From Prochlorococcus sp. AG-321-E21 (GTDB lineage: Bacteria; Cyanobacteriota; Cyanobacteriia; PCC-6307; Cyanobiaceae): a DNA stretch of 59,748 bases. Positions 37,707 through 46,038 of this stretch are shown here, piece by piece (positions within the stretch are counted from its first letter, which is position 1; each line of letters starts with the position of its first letter). Below the pieces are notes generated by a model. That model was not told the DNA's origin, searched no databases, and saw only the letters and a program-made list of their open reading frames with translations. A program made the position numbers and the translations under genes. The stretch covers positions 1-59,748 of the forward strand of contig QBXH01000006.1 in the NCBI GenBank assembly GCA_003283415.1, read 5' to 3'.

Positions 37707-38089
37707 TGAGAATCTTTTTTGTAAGTTTTTTTATATTTATAGGATTTATATTTCCTTCGGCTTCTTTCGCTTCGCACATTGAATTAAGTGAATGTATAGA
37801 AATATCACATTGTGTAAGAGAAGAATGGGAAGTTAGTTCAATCGAACAACCTTTTAAAGAAATTAAAGAAATTATCGATAATACCCCAAGATCAGTGATA
37901 GTTGAACTTGATGGAGATTATCTTCATGCTGAGGTGACAAGTAAATGGATGAAATATGTTGATGATTTAGAAGTATCTTTTGTTCCTGAATCGAGCAAAT
38001 TACTAGTTAGATCTGAGTCAAGAGTCGGTGAAAGTGACTTAGGAGTGAATCAAAAAAGAGTTGATTTATTGAAATCTAAGTTGTTTTAA
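37706..38089 (+). CDS. exported DUF1499-family protein
   Basis: A signal peptide ends near SFASH. The mature part has paired Cys (ECIEISHC) and the DUF1499 segments YLHAEVTSKWMKYVDDLEVSF and VRSESRVGESDLGVNQKRV. The family is widespread in cyanobacteria and plastids and its role is unknown. The length of 127 residues fits. Confidence 0.85.
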   Translation: MRIFFVSFFIFIGFIFPSASFASHIELSECIEISHCVREEWEVSSIEQPFKEIKEIIDNTPRSVIVELDGDYLHAEVTSKWMKYVDDLEVSFVPESSKLLVRSESRVGESDLGVNQKRVDLLKSKLF

Positions 38090-38255
38090 AATAAATAAAA
38101 ATTATAAAGGTTTAAATTTATAAAGCATCTTTTTTGAGACTAATAAACAACCGACATAGTTGATTTCTAAAGTATTTCAAGATTTTTTAAATGAAAGATT
38201 TAGTTTCCATGTTGAACGAAGTATTATTATGATCTAAGATTATTAACAAACTAAC

Positions 38256-38543
38256 ATGATAATAAATTTAAGTTTATTATTTATACTTGGAGCTATAGGT
38301 TTTTGGTTCTATAAGAACATTAAGAAACGAGGTTTACTTTCGGTAGCTAGTGGATTATTACAAATAGGGATAATAATACTTTTTGTAGGAAGTTTTTTTA
38401 AATTGTTTTTAACATTACCGTCTAACTTATATGTTAAATTGATATTCTGTCTTACCTACTTATGGTGCACTGTTGGAATAAATGTTAATTTTATGATTCC
38501 ATTAATTGATTTAATTGATAAAAAAATTGATCTAAATAGATAA
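38256..38543 (+). CDS. hypothetical membrane protein, 95 residues
   Basis: Three hydrophobic segments are separated by short loops, the first acting as a signal anchor. It is an AT-rich, well-formed gene with an ATG start. No family was recognised. Confidence 0.6.
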   Translation: MIINLSLLFILGAIGFWFYKNIKKRGLLSVASGLLQIGIIILFVGSFFKLFLTLPSNLYVKLIFCLTYLWCTVGINVNFMIPLIDLIDKKIDLNR

Positions 38544-38640
38544 TTTAAAATATATTACTTAGTAAAAGTAATTTATCTCTATTGGCAAAAGAAAAAAAAT
38601 ATTAGATTGTTCATATGAAAAATATTTTCTTAATTTTTAA

Positions 38641-38805
38641 AGTGTTTTTCATAACAAAAAAGATACCAGTATATATATTATTCAAGAATTAAATCAACTT
38701 CGGCAAAAAGAGAAAAATAATCAGTTAGCCAAATATTTGCGAGAATTTATTTCAGATTTGAATAAAAAGCAAAAACCAGGGCTTAAAAACATAGAAAGTC
38801 TATAA
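38641..38805 (+). pseudogene. possible remnant of a small gene
   Basis: An open frame of 54 codons with protein-like content (QELNQLRQKEKNNQLAKYL, then KKQKPGLKNIE) has no ATG, GTG or TTG at its front. A separate 25-codon ATG frame (38615-38692) overlaps it in another frame. A frameshifted gene or a non-standard start would explain this. Confidence 0.35.
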
Positions 38806-38836
38806 AAGTATCTTAAAGAATTTTTAACATATAAAT

Positions 38837-38962
38837 TTATAATAATAAGTCACGTTTTCTTTTATTGGATAATTTTTTTCTGATATATCTAGTTTTAAAT
38901 GCTAAATAAGTCATCATAAATATTCCAATAACTAGAATAATTATGCCTATGAAGTATTTCAT
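38837..38962 (-). CDS. hypothetical 41-residue single-helix membrane protein
   Basis: One hydrophobic helix (FIGIIILVIGIFMMTYLAF) is followed by a strongly basic tail (RKKLSNKRKR). It is a single gene on the minus strand downstream of the OsmC gene, with a 26-base gap. Not recognised. Confidence 0.55.
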   Translation of the reverse strand: MKYFIGIIILVIGIFMMTYLAFKTRYIRKKLSNKRKRDLLL

Positions 38963-38988
38963 ATAATTTATCTACTTCTAATTGAAAA

Positions 38989-39411
38989 TTATTTTTGAGA
39001 AGTATTTTGGTGATGCCAATTTATTTTAAGATCGAGCGATTCAGACAGATTTCGAGTGACAGGACAATCTTTAGAAGCATTTTTTATAAAATCCATTTTT
39101 TCTTTTGATAAGTCATCAGGAATATAAATATCTATTTTTATTTGTGCTATTTTCCTTTCATTATTCTTAGTCATTATTTTCTCAATATCTAAATAAATAT
39201 TTTTTAATTCCCAACCATTTGATCTTGCTTTGATAGACATTATCGTTAGAAGGCAAGTGCCTAGGGAGGTTGCGAGTAAATCAGTTGGTGAGAAGTTTTC
39301 ACCTTTCCCGCAATGATCTATAGGTGCATCAGTTGTGATTAGATTCCCAGATTGGAGATGTTTAGCTTCGCATTTTAATTCCCCTAAATAAGAACATGTA
39401 ATTTTACTCAT
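38989..39411 (-). CDS. OsmC-family protein
   Basis: The 140-residue protein has both OsmC cysteines, in SLGTCLLTIMSIKA and KDCPVTRNL, and the family substrate pocket segment FSPTDLLATSLGTC. OsmC proteins reduce organic peroxides with thiol electrons. It is placed 7 bases after the 39419-39637 gene on the same strand. Confidence 0.9.
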   Translation of the reverse strand: MSKITCSYLGELKCEAKHLQSGNLITTDAPIDHCGKGENFSPTDLLATSLGTCLLTIMSIKARSNGWELKNIYLDIEKIMTKNNERKIAQIKIDIYIPDDLSKEKMDFIKNASKDCPVTRNLSESLDLKINWHHQNTSQK

Positions 39412-39418
39412 TTAAAAA

Positions 39419-39637
39419 CTATAAATTAGAATTATTGTGTTTAACTTCAGGATATGAAGTCATTATTGCATCAGCTAAATCTCTCAACATATCAGCTATG
39501 TATTGTGGTGGGCATTCAAGTTCATTGATATAGGCAACACATCTCTTAGAAAGATTGGTATAGGCAGGAAGAATGATACTATCGATTTGCAGTTTTGTTG
39601 GTTCCCATCTATTAGTATTGTTTTCATCCATAAACAT
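39419..39637 (-). CDS. hypothetical soluble protein, 72 residues
   Basis: A helical protein with CVAYINELECPPQYIADMLRDLADAI in the middle and no membrane segment. It lies directly upstream of the OsmC gene on the same strand and is probably cotranscribed. No family was recognised. Confidence 0.65.
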   Translation of the reverse strand: MFMDENNTNRWEPTKLQIDSIILPAYTNLSKRCVAYINELECPPQYIADMLRDLADAIMTSYPEVKHNNSNL

Positions 39638-39699
39638 TTTTATACACTCTAGATGAGTTATTTAAAAAGATATAAGTAGTTGAGCATATGCAAATTAAA

Positions 39700-39942
39700 T
39701 TATTTTTCAGATCCAAATTCCTCTAAACAATATTCAATCAATTTCATCGAGTCATTTATAGTTCTCTTACTCTTGTTTTTAAGATCAAAACATTCATTCA
39801 AGATTTCAGCTGATTTTTTCAATTTATTTTTTTCTTCATTTTTTAAATCACCAGAAATAATAAAATCACGATATGTTTTTAAACTAATTAGGAAGACTAT
39901 AGATAAAAAAATCACTAGGATATTTCTCCTTAAATTTTTCAT
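39700..39942 (-). CDS. hypothetical membrane-anchored protein, 80 residues
   Basis: An N-terminal helix (about residues 7-22) is followed by a Lys/Glu-rich helical tail containing two Cys. The minus-strand frame is preferred to the overlapping plus-strand frame because it has the anchor-plus-charged-tail pattern of its neighbours. Confidence 0.6.
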   Translation of the reverse strand: MKNLRRNILVIFLSIVFLISLKTYRDFIISGDLKNEEKNKLKKSAEILNECFDLKNKSKRTINDSMKLIEYCLEEFGSEK

Positions 39943-40030
39943 GTATTTATTGTCCTTATCTAATCTTTGATTAATTAATATGTCCTATTGAATTAATATA
40001 GATATTATTCATAAACAATGCACTTGAGTA

Positions 40031-40132
40031 CTAAATAATTATATTTGTAGTAGCAGCAATAGTAATAGCAGCAATTAAGACAAATATATATGGAACTACT
40101 TTTATAGGTATATAAAAACTTTTCTTTGACAT
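40031..40132 (-). CDS. hypothetical 33-residue single-helix membrane protein
   Basis: A basic start (MSKKSFYIPIK) is followed by one Ala/Ile-rich helix (YIFVLIAAITIAA). The size and form resemble small photosystem or cytochrome subunits, but no known one matches. ATG start. Confidence 0.5.
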   Translation of the reverse strand: MSKKSFYIPIKVVPYIFVLIAAITIAATTNIII

Positions 40133-40223
40133 AATGATATTTTCTTTAAAATATAAACATTATTCAATATATTATTAAGTCTCCAAATATACTAAAACTT
40201 AATTATGAAAAGCATTTATTTAT

Positions 40224-40427
40224 TTAAATTTTCATCAAATATAGAATCTCCAGATCTTGCCTTGAATCAGATATTTTCCTTTTCAAAAAACTTAATTCTT
40301 CTTGACTCATTTTTGATTCTTTAATCATCAATTCAGCTTGATCAATAGCATGTTCAATATTTTTTATCTTTATGTCTCTAATTGCTGGATTCTCCTTACA
40401 AGTCTTTATTGTGAGTGGATCAAGCAT
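40224..40427 (-). CDS. hypothetical soluble helical protein, 67 residues
   Basis: It is charged and helical throughout (IEHAIDQAELMIKESKMSQEEL), with no membrane segment and one Cys. No family was recognised. It starts at ATG and has a clear upstream AT-rich region. Confidence 0.6.
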   Translation of the reverse strand: MLDPLTIKTCKENPAIRDIKIKNIEHAIDQAELMIKESKMSQEELSFLKRKISDSRQDLEILYLMKI

Positions 40428-40607
40428 ACCTACTTTTGATAATAACTAAAATAATTCTTATGGTTTAGTAAAGAGATTTCTAATCGCAAAACTAATTGAA
40501 ATTAATTAGAATAATACTAAGAGCTTTAATCTTAACTAACCTTCTCTTCATTTGATCGAGTAGGTTTTTTTTTATGGTGTAATATAACTTTAGCGTAAAT
40601 TTAAAAT

Positions 40608-40961
40608 TTGGAAGAATCAAAGCAAATCCCTGAGGAGAATAATTCAATTGAATCTTCTTCTGAGATAAAGGATGAAATTAATAATGAGGAAAATTTTAAA
40701 GCATTTACTGAATTTTCTGAAACTGCTAGTAATAAAAAAATCAGCGAGGAAGAACTAAATTCTGATTTAAAAGTAGAAAATGTAGAAACTAAGAACAATT
40801 CTCTTTTTAAAAGAATTCTCAATGATGGATTTGATGGGATTTCATCAAATCCTAATTATAAAATGTTGGCTCTATTAATAATACTTTTGATTAATTTGTC
40901 TTTATTTTTTGTTATTGGAAATGTAGGTAAAGCTTTCTTGAGAAATGCAGGAATAATGTAA
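40608..40961 (+). CDS. hypothetical tail-anchored acidic protein, 117 residues
   Basis: It starts at TTG. About 75 residues are Glu/Ser-rich and acidic, then a hydrophobic helix (YKMLALLIILLINLSLFFVIG) lies near the C-terminus. The acidic part would face the cytosol. A similar tail-anchor form is seen in the next gene. Confidence 0.65.
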   Translation: MEESKQIPEENNSIESSSEIKDEINNEENFKAFTEFSETASNKKISEEELNSDLKVENVETKNNSLFKRILNDGFDGISSNPNYKMLALLIILLINLSLFFVIGNVGKAFLRNAGIM

Positions 40962-41052
40962 TGGCTTAAATATTTCTTTAATATCTGAACTTAACATTAT
41001 TGAATTTTAAAAAAAATCATGATAATTTTATCTAAATTTTATTTTATCAATA

Positions 41053-41214
41053 TTGAAGAAAAAAGAACCTGAAAATCCTGTCGTTTATCTCTCTAATTTA
41101 ATTAAAAAGCTGGATGTTAAAAACAGAAATGGATTAGTAGCTCTAGCAATTGTTAATTTACTAGTTATTCTTCTATTTAAGTTTTATCTGAAAGGATCAG
41201 GTTTATTATCTTAA
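41053..41214 (+). CDS. hypothetical tail-anchored protein, 53 residues
   Basis: A TTG start gives a short charged part followed by NGLVALAIVNLLVILLFKFYL, a C-terminal helix. The pattern matches the preceding 40608-40961 gene and the two may be paralogues. No ATG fits this frame. Confidence 0.55.
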   Translation: MKKKEPENPVVYLSNLIKKLDVKNRNGLVALAIVNLLVILLFKFYLKGSGLLS

Positions 41215-41229
41215 CTATATTTGAAATGA

Positions 41230-41571
41230 TTACTCAGCGTTTTCAAATTGTTTAGCTAATCGGAAAGCCTTTTTAATTATAAGAAATCCGCCATATGCTC
41301 CAGCTAGTAAAGGTAGAACTATTAGAGGATTTGGTGAATAATCTGCATAATTTTTTACCCCATCAACATATTCATATCCTGAACATTTTAAGTATAGGAA
41401 TGTAAAAAATGTAATACTCCATCCAACAATCGATAAAACTCCACCTTTTTTATCTCCTTCGTAAAATCTATCTAAACCTAAACCCCAACCTCCAATTAAA
41501 AATATTCCTCTTACTACGGAATTTTTTTCTTTATTTTTAAGCATAGTTAATATTATGTTCACTATGAACAT
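41230..41571 (-). CDS. TM2-domain membrane protein
   Basis: The two-helix TM2 pattern is present: GGWGLGLDRFYEGDKKGGVLSI with a polar turn, and a second helix with GWSITFFTFLY. It is 113 residues from the first ATG, and the Met at about residue 10 (41544) is the more likely start. The function of TM2 proteins is not defined. Confidence 0.75.
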   Translation of the reverse strand: MFIVNIILTMLKNKEKNSVVRGIFLIGGWGLGLDRFYEGDKKGGVLSIVGWSITFFTFLYLKCSGYEYVDGVKNYADYSPNPLIVLPLLAGAYGGFLIIKKAFRLAKQFENAE

Positions 41572-41694
41572 AACTTATTTATAGAATTCTTGCGACATTT
41601 TCATAAGCATATATACTTATTTTCTTTGAATTATTGGAATATTGTAATAATTAACCTTAGGTATAAAAACATTTCTTGTAAATATTCATGTCTT

Positions 41695-42465
41695 TTAACT
41701 TCTTTCTACAAGCTTTAGTAAAGATATTGATGGTCTTATGTAAATAAAAATAGATCCATAAATATCCTTCATAATCCTAAGGTCTTCATCTAAATAGATT
41801 ACATAGACCTCACAAGAGGGTGATTCTTTATTCCAGGGTAATTTCTCCCAAACTTCTTTTACTGGATACCATCTATCCATAAGAATTTTACTAAATATTG
41901 GGATTTTATTAAGTCCCTCGACTTTTGAGACTTTAGTTTTTTGCAAACTCATTTTAATTGAATTATCTTTTAAAACTAATTCATCAGCTAGCGTTATTAC
42001 TCTTCCACCAAATGTTGGAAGAAGCTTAAACCATCCAAGGATTGGAATTGTGGTAAGACCAAAAATTATAGTGTCAAATGTAGATATAAATTCTTTTTTA
42101 TCAAAATCAATATTTTGTGCGATTCTTCCAATAGTAGATAAACCAAATGATCCAACTTGTAATTGATGCAATTTAAAAAAAAGTTTACTCTTAAATTCGT
42201 CATTTAACGCTTTTTCTATGGCCAGAAAAAAAGGAGAACTTCTAAATAATTCAACTGTTGAAAAAATTAATTCCCACTCTCCAGATAACTTTTCTTCTGA
42301 GATGGCTGAATTATGTTTTTCAAGATCCTTTATCAGTTCATTAATCTCATTAAATTTTTCTTGATATATTGGCGATATAAAGGGATTCAATCTTTGTCCT
42401 CTATCGGTAATCGCTGCAATTTGATATATCTTATTTTTAATCTCATTTGTTTCTTTCATAATCAA
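41695..42465 (-). CDS. PAP/fibrillin-family protein
   Basis: The plastid-lipid-associated protein domain shows as LSGEWELIFSTV near the start and the C-terminal DEDLRIMKDIYGSIFIYIRP signature. The 256 residues are typical. Cyanobacterial fibrillins attach to thylakoid membranes and quinone pools. A shorter relative is at 44792-45334. Confidence 0.85.
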   Translation of the reverse strand: MIMKETNEIKNKIYQIAAITDRGQRLNPFISPIYQEKFNEINELIKDLEKHNSAISEEKLSGEWELIFSTVELFRSSPFFLAIEKALNDEFKSKLFFKLHQLQVGSFGLSTIGRIAQNIDFDKKEFISTFDTIIFGLTTIPILGWFKLLPTFGGRVITLADELVLKDNSIKMSLQKTKVSKVEGLNKIPIFSKILMDRWYPVKEVWEKLPWNKESPSCEVYVIYLDEDLRIMKDIYGSIFIYIRPSISLLKLVERS

Positions 42466-42550
42466 AATGTTTTTTTAAAATTCTTTTTTTGATTCTATTG
42501 ATATTTATATTTAAAATTGCTTCTGGTAATACTATTAATAAAAATTAGGC

Positions 42551-42733
42551 TCAATACTCACCCCATCTTTTTCCAATTTCGAAACCCCATTTAGAGGTTA
42601 GGAAAATTACTTCTTCATGATTCTTACAATCAGATAATTCTCTCTTTTTTCTCGGATTTTTTTCTATTAATTCAGATATTTTATTTAATTGTTCTATTTT
42701 TTTAAGAAAATTAATTAAATCTTTTTCAGGCAT
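42551..42733 (-). CDS. Nif11-like domain protein
   Basis: From ATG 42733 the protein has 60 residues: DLINFLKKIEQLNKISELIE then HEEVIFLTSKWGFEIG, the Nif11 pattern. The frame extends to 42802, but that would overlap a clear small gene, so the later start is preferred. Nif11 domains serve as peptide leaders or alone; no core peptide or modifying enzyme is nearby. Confidence 0.7.
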   Translation of the reverse strand: MPEKDLINFLKKIEQLNKISELIEKNPRKKRELSDCKNHEEVIFLTSKWGFEIGKRWGEY

Positions 42734-42740
42734 GTTGATA

Positions 42741-42848
42741 TTAAGAAGTATATTTCTGATCGTAGGTGAAAATATAATATAAGACCCAGCCAACTCCGCC
42801 AATTAATATTGCAACCATTATATTTACCGACCAAACTATTTCTATCAT
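42741..42848 (-). CDS. hypothetical 35-residue single-helix membrane protein
   Basis: One helix (VNIMVAILIGGVGWVLYYIF) occupies most of the ATG frame. It lies 7 bases before the Nif11 gene on the same strand and is likely cotranscribed. It resembles small photosynthetic complex subunits in form only. Confidence 0.55.
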   Translation of the reverse strand: MIEIVWSVNIMVAILIGGVGWVLYYIFTYDQKYTS

Positions 42849-42977
42849 TTTAATATTACTAATGCTTGTATCTTAACTAAATTTTTAATCATATTTGGAA
42901 TCAAATTTTGGAAGTATCTAGGTTTTGTCTTTGAACATATATGGACTATATTTGTTTTAAGATAAATTATAGAAAAA

Positions 42978-43157
42978 ATGGGAGAAGCTAAAAGGAGAGA
43001 AGAATTAGGTTTGCCACCTAGAGAGAAGAAAGGAGTAAAAAAGGATTCAAAGAGTAATTTGAATCAAATCTTGAATAAATATCCTTATTTTCCATATATC
43101 TTAGGAATTTCACTACTTACGATTTTAATAATCGATCTAATTAATTACTATAAATAG
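42978..43157 (+). CDS. DUF2839-like membrane protein
   Basis: The 59-residue protein starts MGEAKRREELGLPPREKK, the DUF2839-like signature, and ends in one helix (FPYILGISLLTILIIDLI). Its function is unknown. It stands alone on the plus strand with ATG start. Confidence 0.7.
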   Translation: MGEAKRREELGLPPREKKGVKKDSKSNLNQILNKYPYFPYILGISLLTILIIDLINYYK

Positions 43158-43274
43158 TTTTATTTAAAAAAAATTTCATATCTTAATTTTTAATTTATAA
43201 ATCCGTATTCTTTTGTTCCGCAATTATAAAAATATTTTTCCATAATTAATAAATCACTCAATTAAAAACTAGAA

Positions 43275-43583
43275 TTGCCAATGTTTGATAATGTAGGTAC
43301 AGCCTTAGTCCAAGCAGTAGGATTTTTTGGTGTTTTTGGATATTTTGTCTATCAGCTTCTATCAGAGGGTAAAAAACCAATACAGAATAAATCAAATGTT
43401 CCAGTTAAAAAAATAAATAAGACAATTTTATTAAAGAATGAGCCTAAGAAAAAAGGATTATTCGGTAGAAAAAAAGAACCAATAATTGAGGATGTGAAAC
43501 CAAAGAAAAAAGGATTATTTGGCAAAAACGTAGAACCAGTAAAAGTGGTAGAAGAACCTAAAAAGAAAGGTTGGTTTCGGTAA
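43275..43583 (+). CDS. membrane-anchored protein with PKKKGLFG repeats
   Basis: An N-terminal helix (about residues 9-27) precedes a basic tail in which a PKKKGLFG-type unit occurs at about residues 56-63, 75-83 and 94-101 (the last as PKKKGWF). It is probably a membrane anchor with a repeated interaction peptide. No family was recognised. Confidence 0.7.
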   Translation: MPMFDNVGTALVQAVGFFGVFGYFVYQLLSEGKKPIQNKSNVPVKKINKTILLKNEPKKKGLFGRKKEPIIEDVKPKKKGLFGKNVEPVKVVEEPKKKGWFR

Positions 43584-43672
43584 ACATTATTGGAATTTAA
43601 AACGAATTTGATATCTTTTATACAAAAAAGTTATATTACTAGTCTTAAAATTGTAATAATAAACATAATTTA

Positions 43673-43807
43673 ATGAAGCATAGAGAAATTACAAAAAGAT
43701 ATAGTGATTTAGTTAAAAGAGCAAACCAAGCCAATGGTAGAAAAGAAATTGTTGGTTTACTTAAAAAAGCTGCTAAATTAAAATCAAAAATTGAAATTAA
43801 TAATTAA
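43673..43807 (+). CDS. hypothetical 44-residue basic protein
   Basis: A small, Lys-rich, helical soluble protein (MKHREITKRYSDLVKRANQ) without a membrane segment. It could bind nucleic acid, but only its charge supports this. ATG start. Confidence 0.55.
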   Translation: MKHREITKRYSDLVKRANQANGRKEIVGLLKKAAKLKSKIEINN

Positions 43808-43902
43808 ATAATAGTTATTAGAAAATTTATAATTTTTCTAAATGTAAAATTTATTTAAACAAAAAAAATATTTATGCGATGATTATATGAAATTTTTTAG
43901 TT

Positions 43903-44073
43903 ATGAATAATAAAGGTTATACAACTGAAAGCGGTGGAAGACAAAATGTATTTGCAATTGAACCAGAAATTAATTTAATAACACAGGGAGAATCTAAAAA
44001 ATCATTTCTCTTATTTATTGGGATATTATTACCTTTTTTAATAGGTGGAATTTATTATTTTAAAACCCTTTGA
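43903..44073 (+). CDS. Ssl1498-family light-harvesting-like protein
   Basis: The 56-residue protein has the motif TESGGRQNVFAIEP followed by one hydrophobic helix (FLLFIGILLPFLIGGIYYF), the form of Ssl1498-type LHC-like proteins. These are related to high-light-inducible proteins and act in thylakoids. The family match is by eye. Confidence 0.65.
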   Translation: MNNKGYTTESGGRQNVFAIEPEINLITQGESKKSFLLFIGILLPFLIGGIYYFKTL

Positions 44074-44428
44074 ATAAAAAAAATTTTTATAAAACATTTT
44101 GGATATATATTCTTGAGAAATAATAATATCCTGCATTAGGCTTTGCGATGATTAATTAAAACCATTTTTCTCAAGTGAAATACTAATGTAATTAAATATT
44201 TTTTGATTTTTTTTAAGGTGTTGCCATTAAATAATCTACTTGTTCAGTTAATAGCACATTTAATTTAATTATTAATTATTACCACCTTAAATTTTGCTAA
44301 ATTTTATACAAATAAAGAAGCTATAACCGTTAAATAACAATTACTAGAAATAAATACTTCATTTTTGAAAATCAATTTTAATTTCTTGCTAGTAACTATT
44401 ATTAGAAACCTATTTCAACTTTTTAATA
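44074..44428. other. intergenic stretch without gene
   Basis: This 355-base gap is very AT-rich and holds no frame with protein-like content on either strand. Short AT inverted repeats and T runs occur but no convincing terminator, promoter or RNA. It separates a plus-strand from a minus-strand gene end. Confidence 0.6.
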
Positions 44429-44713
44429 TCAAAGAGAGCTTATTGTAACTAGTTCCATTAAATTTCTTGATCTCAGATAGTCTTGAAATACATCAGAATA
44501 AAATGCTTTTTTTGCAGCTATTTTTGATTCGAATTCTATTACGATACCTAGTTGTCCCCCATCCCACTTGTGTGAATTGGAATCTTGAGTTATGTCTCTT
44601 TTTACTACAACCCCGCCAACTGATTTTATCCATGGCAATACTGTTCTTATGTATTCGAGAAATAAATCAGCATTTGGTATAGATATTTTCTTAAGCCAGT
44701 AACTCTTTGTCAT
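44429..44713 (-). CDS. DUF1330-family protein
   Basis: The 94-residue ferredoxin-like barrel fold shows as YWLKKISIPNADLFLEYI, VGGVVVKRDI and the IVIEFESKIAAKKAFYSD segment with the SxxYQ-like QDYLRSRN. The family is small and of unknown function. Divergent from the fibrillin gene. Confidence 0.75.
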   Translation of the reverse strand: MTKSYWLKKISIPNADLFLEYIRTVLPWIKSVGGVVVKRDITQDSNSHKWDGGQLGIVIEFESKIAAKKAFYSDVFQDYLRSRNLMELVTISSL

Positions 44714-44791
44714 GGAATCAAAACATTTTGAATAGAATATAGCACATCACGGTAAGTATTTTTGCTCAAGCTATTTTGTGAGTCTGTTTAA

Positions 44792-45334
44792 ATGAATTTA
44801 GAACAACAATTATTGGATTTAATCCTTTCGAGACCTAATTCGAAACAGATTAAGAATATGGCTGAAGAACTAGAAAAGGAATCAAAATTTTCTCTTAGCA
44901 AGGATATCGAAAAGTTAAAAGGAATATGGGAGCTTAGATGGAGTAGTTCAAAAGCTCCGTTTCTAAATTATTCTCCTGTATTAGATAATATTCAAATCCT
45001 TGATCCTTTAAAACTAGATGGTTTGAATTTACTCAAACCTAGAGGAATTAATTCAATTATCGGAACGGGAATAGTAGCAAAATTGAGTTCTTTAAATGAA
45101 AAGAAAATTGGAGTCACCTTTACTCATGCTGGAATAATTGGACCTTATATTGGAATGAGGAAGTTAAATGCTTTAACTAAGATTAAAAAAGAACAAAAAG
45201 GATGGTTAGAAATTACTTTCTTAAGCAAAGATCTTAGAATTTGCAGGGGAGATAAAGGAACTTTATTTGTGCTTAGAAGAATTAATGACAAGATCTTATT
45301 TGAAAGGTTTCAAGATTTTATTGAGTCTTTCTAA
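44792..45334 (+). CDS. PAP/fibrillin-family protein (second)
   Basis: The 180-residue protein carries LKGIWELRWSSSKAP near residue 45 and the terminal SKDLRICRGDKGTLFVLRR. It is shorter than the 41695-42465 paralogue. It probably acts on thylakoid lipids or quinones, by family. Convergent with the next gene. Confidence 0.85.
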   Translation: MNLEQQLLDLILSRPNSKQIKNMAEELEKESKFSLSKDIEKLKGIWELRWSSSKAPFLNYSPVLDNIQILDPLKLDGLNLLKPRGINSIIGTGIVAKLSSLNEKKIGVTFTHAGIIGPYIGMRKLNALTKIKKEQKGWLEITFLSKDLRICRGDKGTLFVLRRINDKILFERFQDFIESF

Positions 45335-45342
45335 ATCCTCTT

Positions 45343-45636
45343 TTATCTTTTAATCCATATATATTTTAAAAAAAAGAATATTGGCACATATTTAAAAGTC
45401 TCTTTAGGTATCTCATATGACAAAAATTTTAATAATTCCTCTATCCAATAACCTAAGTCAAGTCCAAATAGATATCTTTCCAAAATGAACCAAAATTCAT
45501 TATCAAATATGGTTCTTAAATTAAGATATATATATTCCCAATGAAATGTATTCCAATATTTTTGTAGATAAGAAGAGATTATTAACCAAAAGGTTACAAA
45601 TAAAAAACTTTTAATAAATTTATAGACCTTTTTCAT
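45343..45636 (-). CDS. hypothetical aromatic membrane protein, 97 residues
   Basis: It has one N-terminal helix and a Phe/Tyr/Trp-rich remainder with a possible second amphipathic helix. Converges closely on the fibrillin gene end. No family was recognised. Confidence 0.55.
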   Translation of the reverse strand: MKKVYKFIKSFLFVTFWLIISSYLQKYWNTFHWEYIYLNLRTIFDNEFWFILERYLFGLDLGYWIEELLKFLSYEIPKETFKYVPIFFFLKYIWIKR

Positions 45637-45724
45637 TATTTTTAGACCTAAATCAGAATTAATCTTTATAAACTTCTTAAGTTAATATTATTGCTCTATA
45701 TGAATATTTCCACAAAATATAATC

Positions 45725-45760
45725 AAAAAAAAATAAATATCTTTTTAAAGATATTTATTT
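45725..45760 (-). terminator. strong AT terminator downstream of the 45785 gene
   Basis: AAATAAATATCTTT (45731-45744) and AAAGATATTTATTT (45747-45760) form a perfect 14-base stem. Read on the minus strand the stem ends in a long T tract. It lies 25 bases past the stop of the 45785-45913 gene. Confidence 0.75.
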
Positions 45761-45784
45761 AAATTATAAGTAACTCTAAATAAT

Positions 45785-45913
45785 TTACTTGTCTTTTTTT
45801 GATAGATTTTGTGCTTTGATATTTTTATTTCTTAAATTAAATCCCAAAAATAAAAAGGATATATAAATTAAAATACTACCAAGAAGGATTATTAATACTT
45901 TTGAAATGTCCAT
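45785..45913 (-). CDS. hypothetical 42-residue single-helix membrane protein
   Basis: One helix (VLIILLGSILIYISFLFLGF) is followed by a short basic tail (KAQNLSKKDK). ATG start, own terminator downstream. The presence of a clear terminator makes it a likely expressed gene. Confidence 0.6.
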   Translation of the reverse strand: MDISKVLIILLGSILIYISFLFLGFNLRNKNIKAQNLSKKDK

Positions 45914-46038
45914 TAGATTTTTTTTTAATATAGCTTAGGAATACAAATTATAAGTTTGAATTTTTTAAATTTATATATTTAAGTCTTTCCGCGATAATTA
46001 GTATTTATTTACTAAGCTAAACAAAATATTTAAGATAT

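Noticed and set aside
38211..38252. A 13-codon ATG frame before the 38256 gene
   Set aside because: Too short, no binding site and no protein-like content.
40544..40553. A 19-codon frame near 40500-40555 on the minus strand
   Set aside because: Short, basic and AT-driven with no sign of conservation visible.
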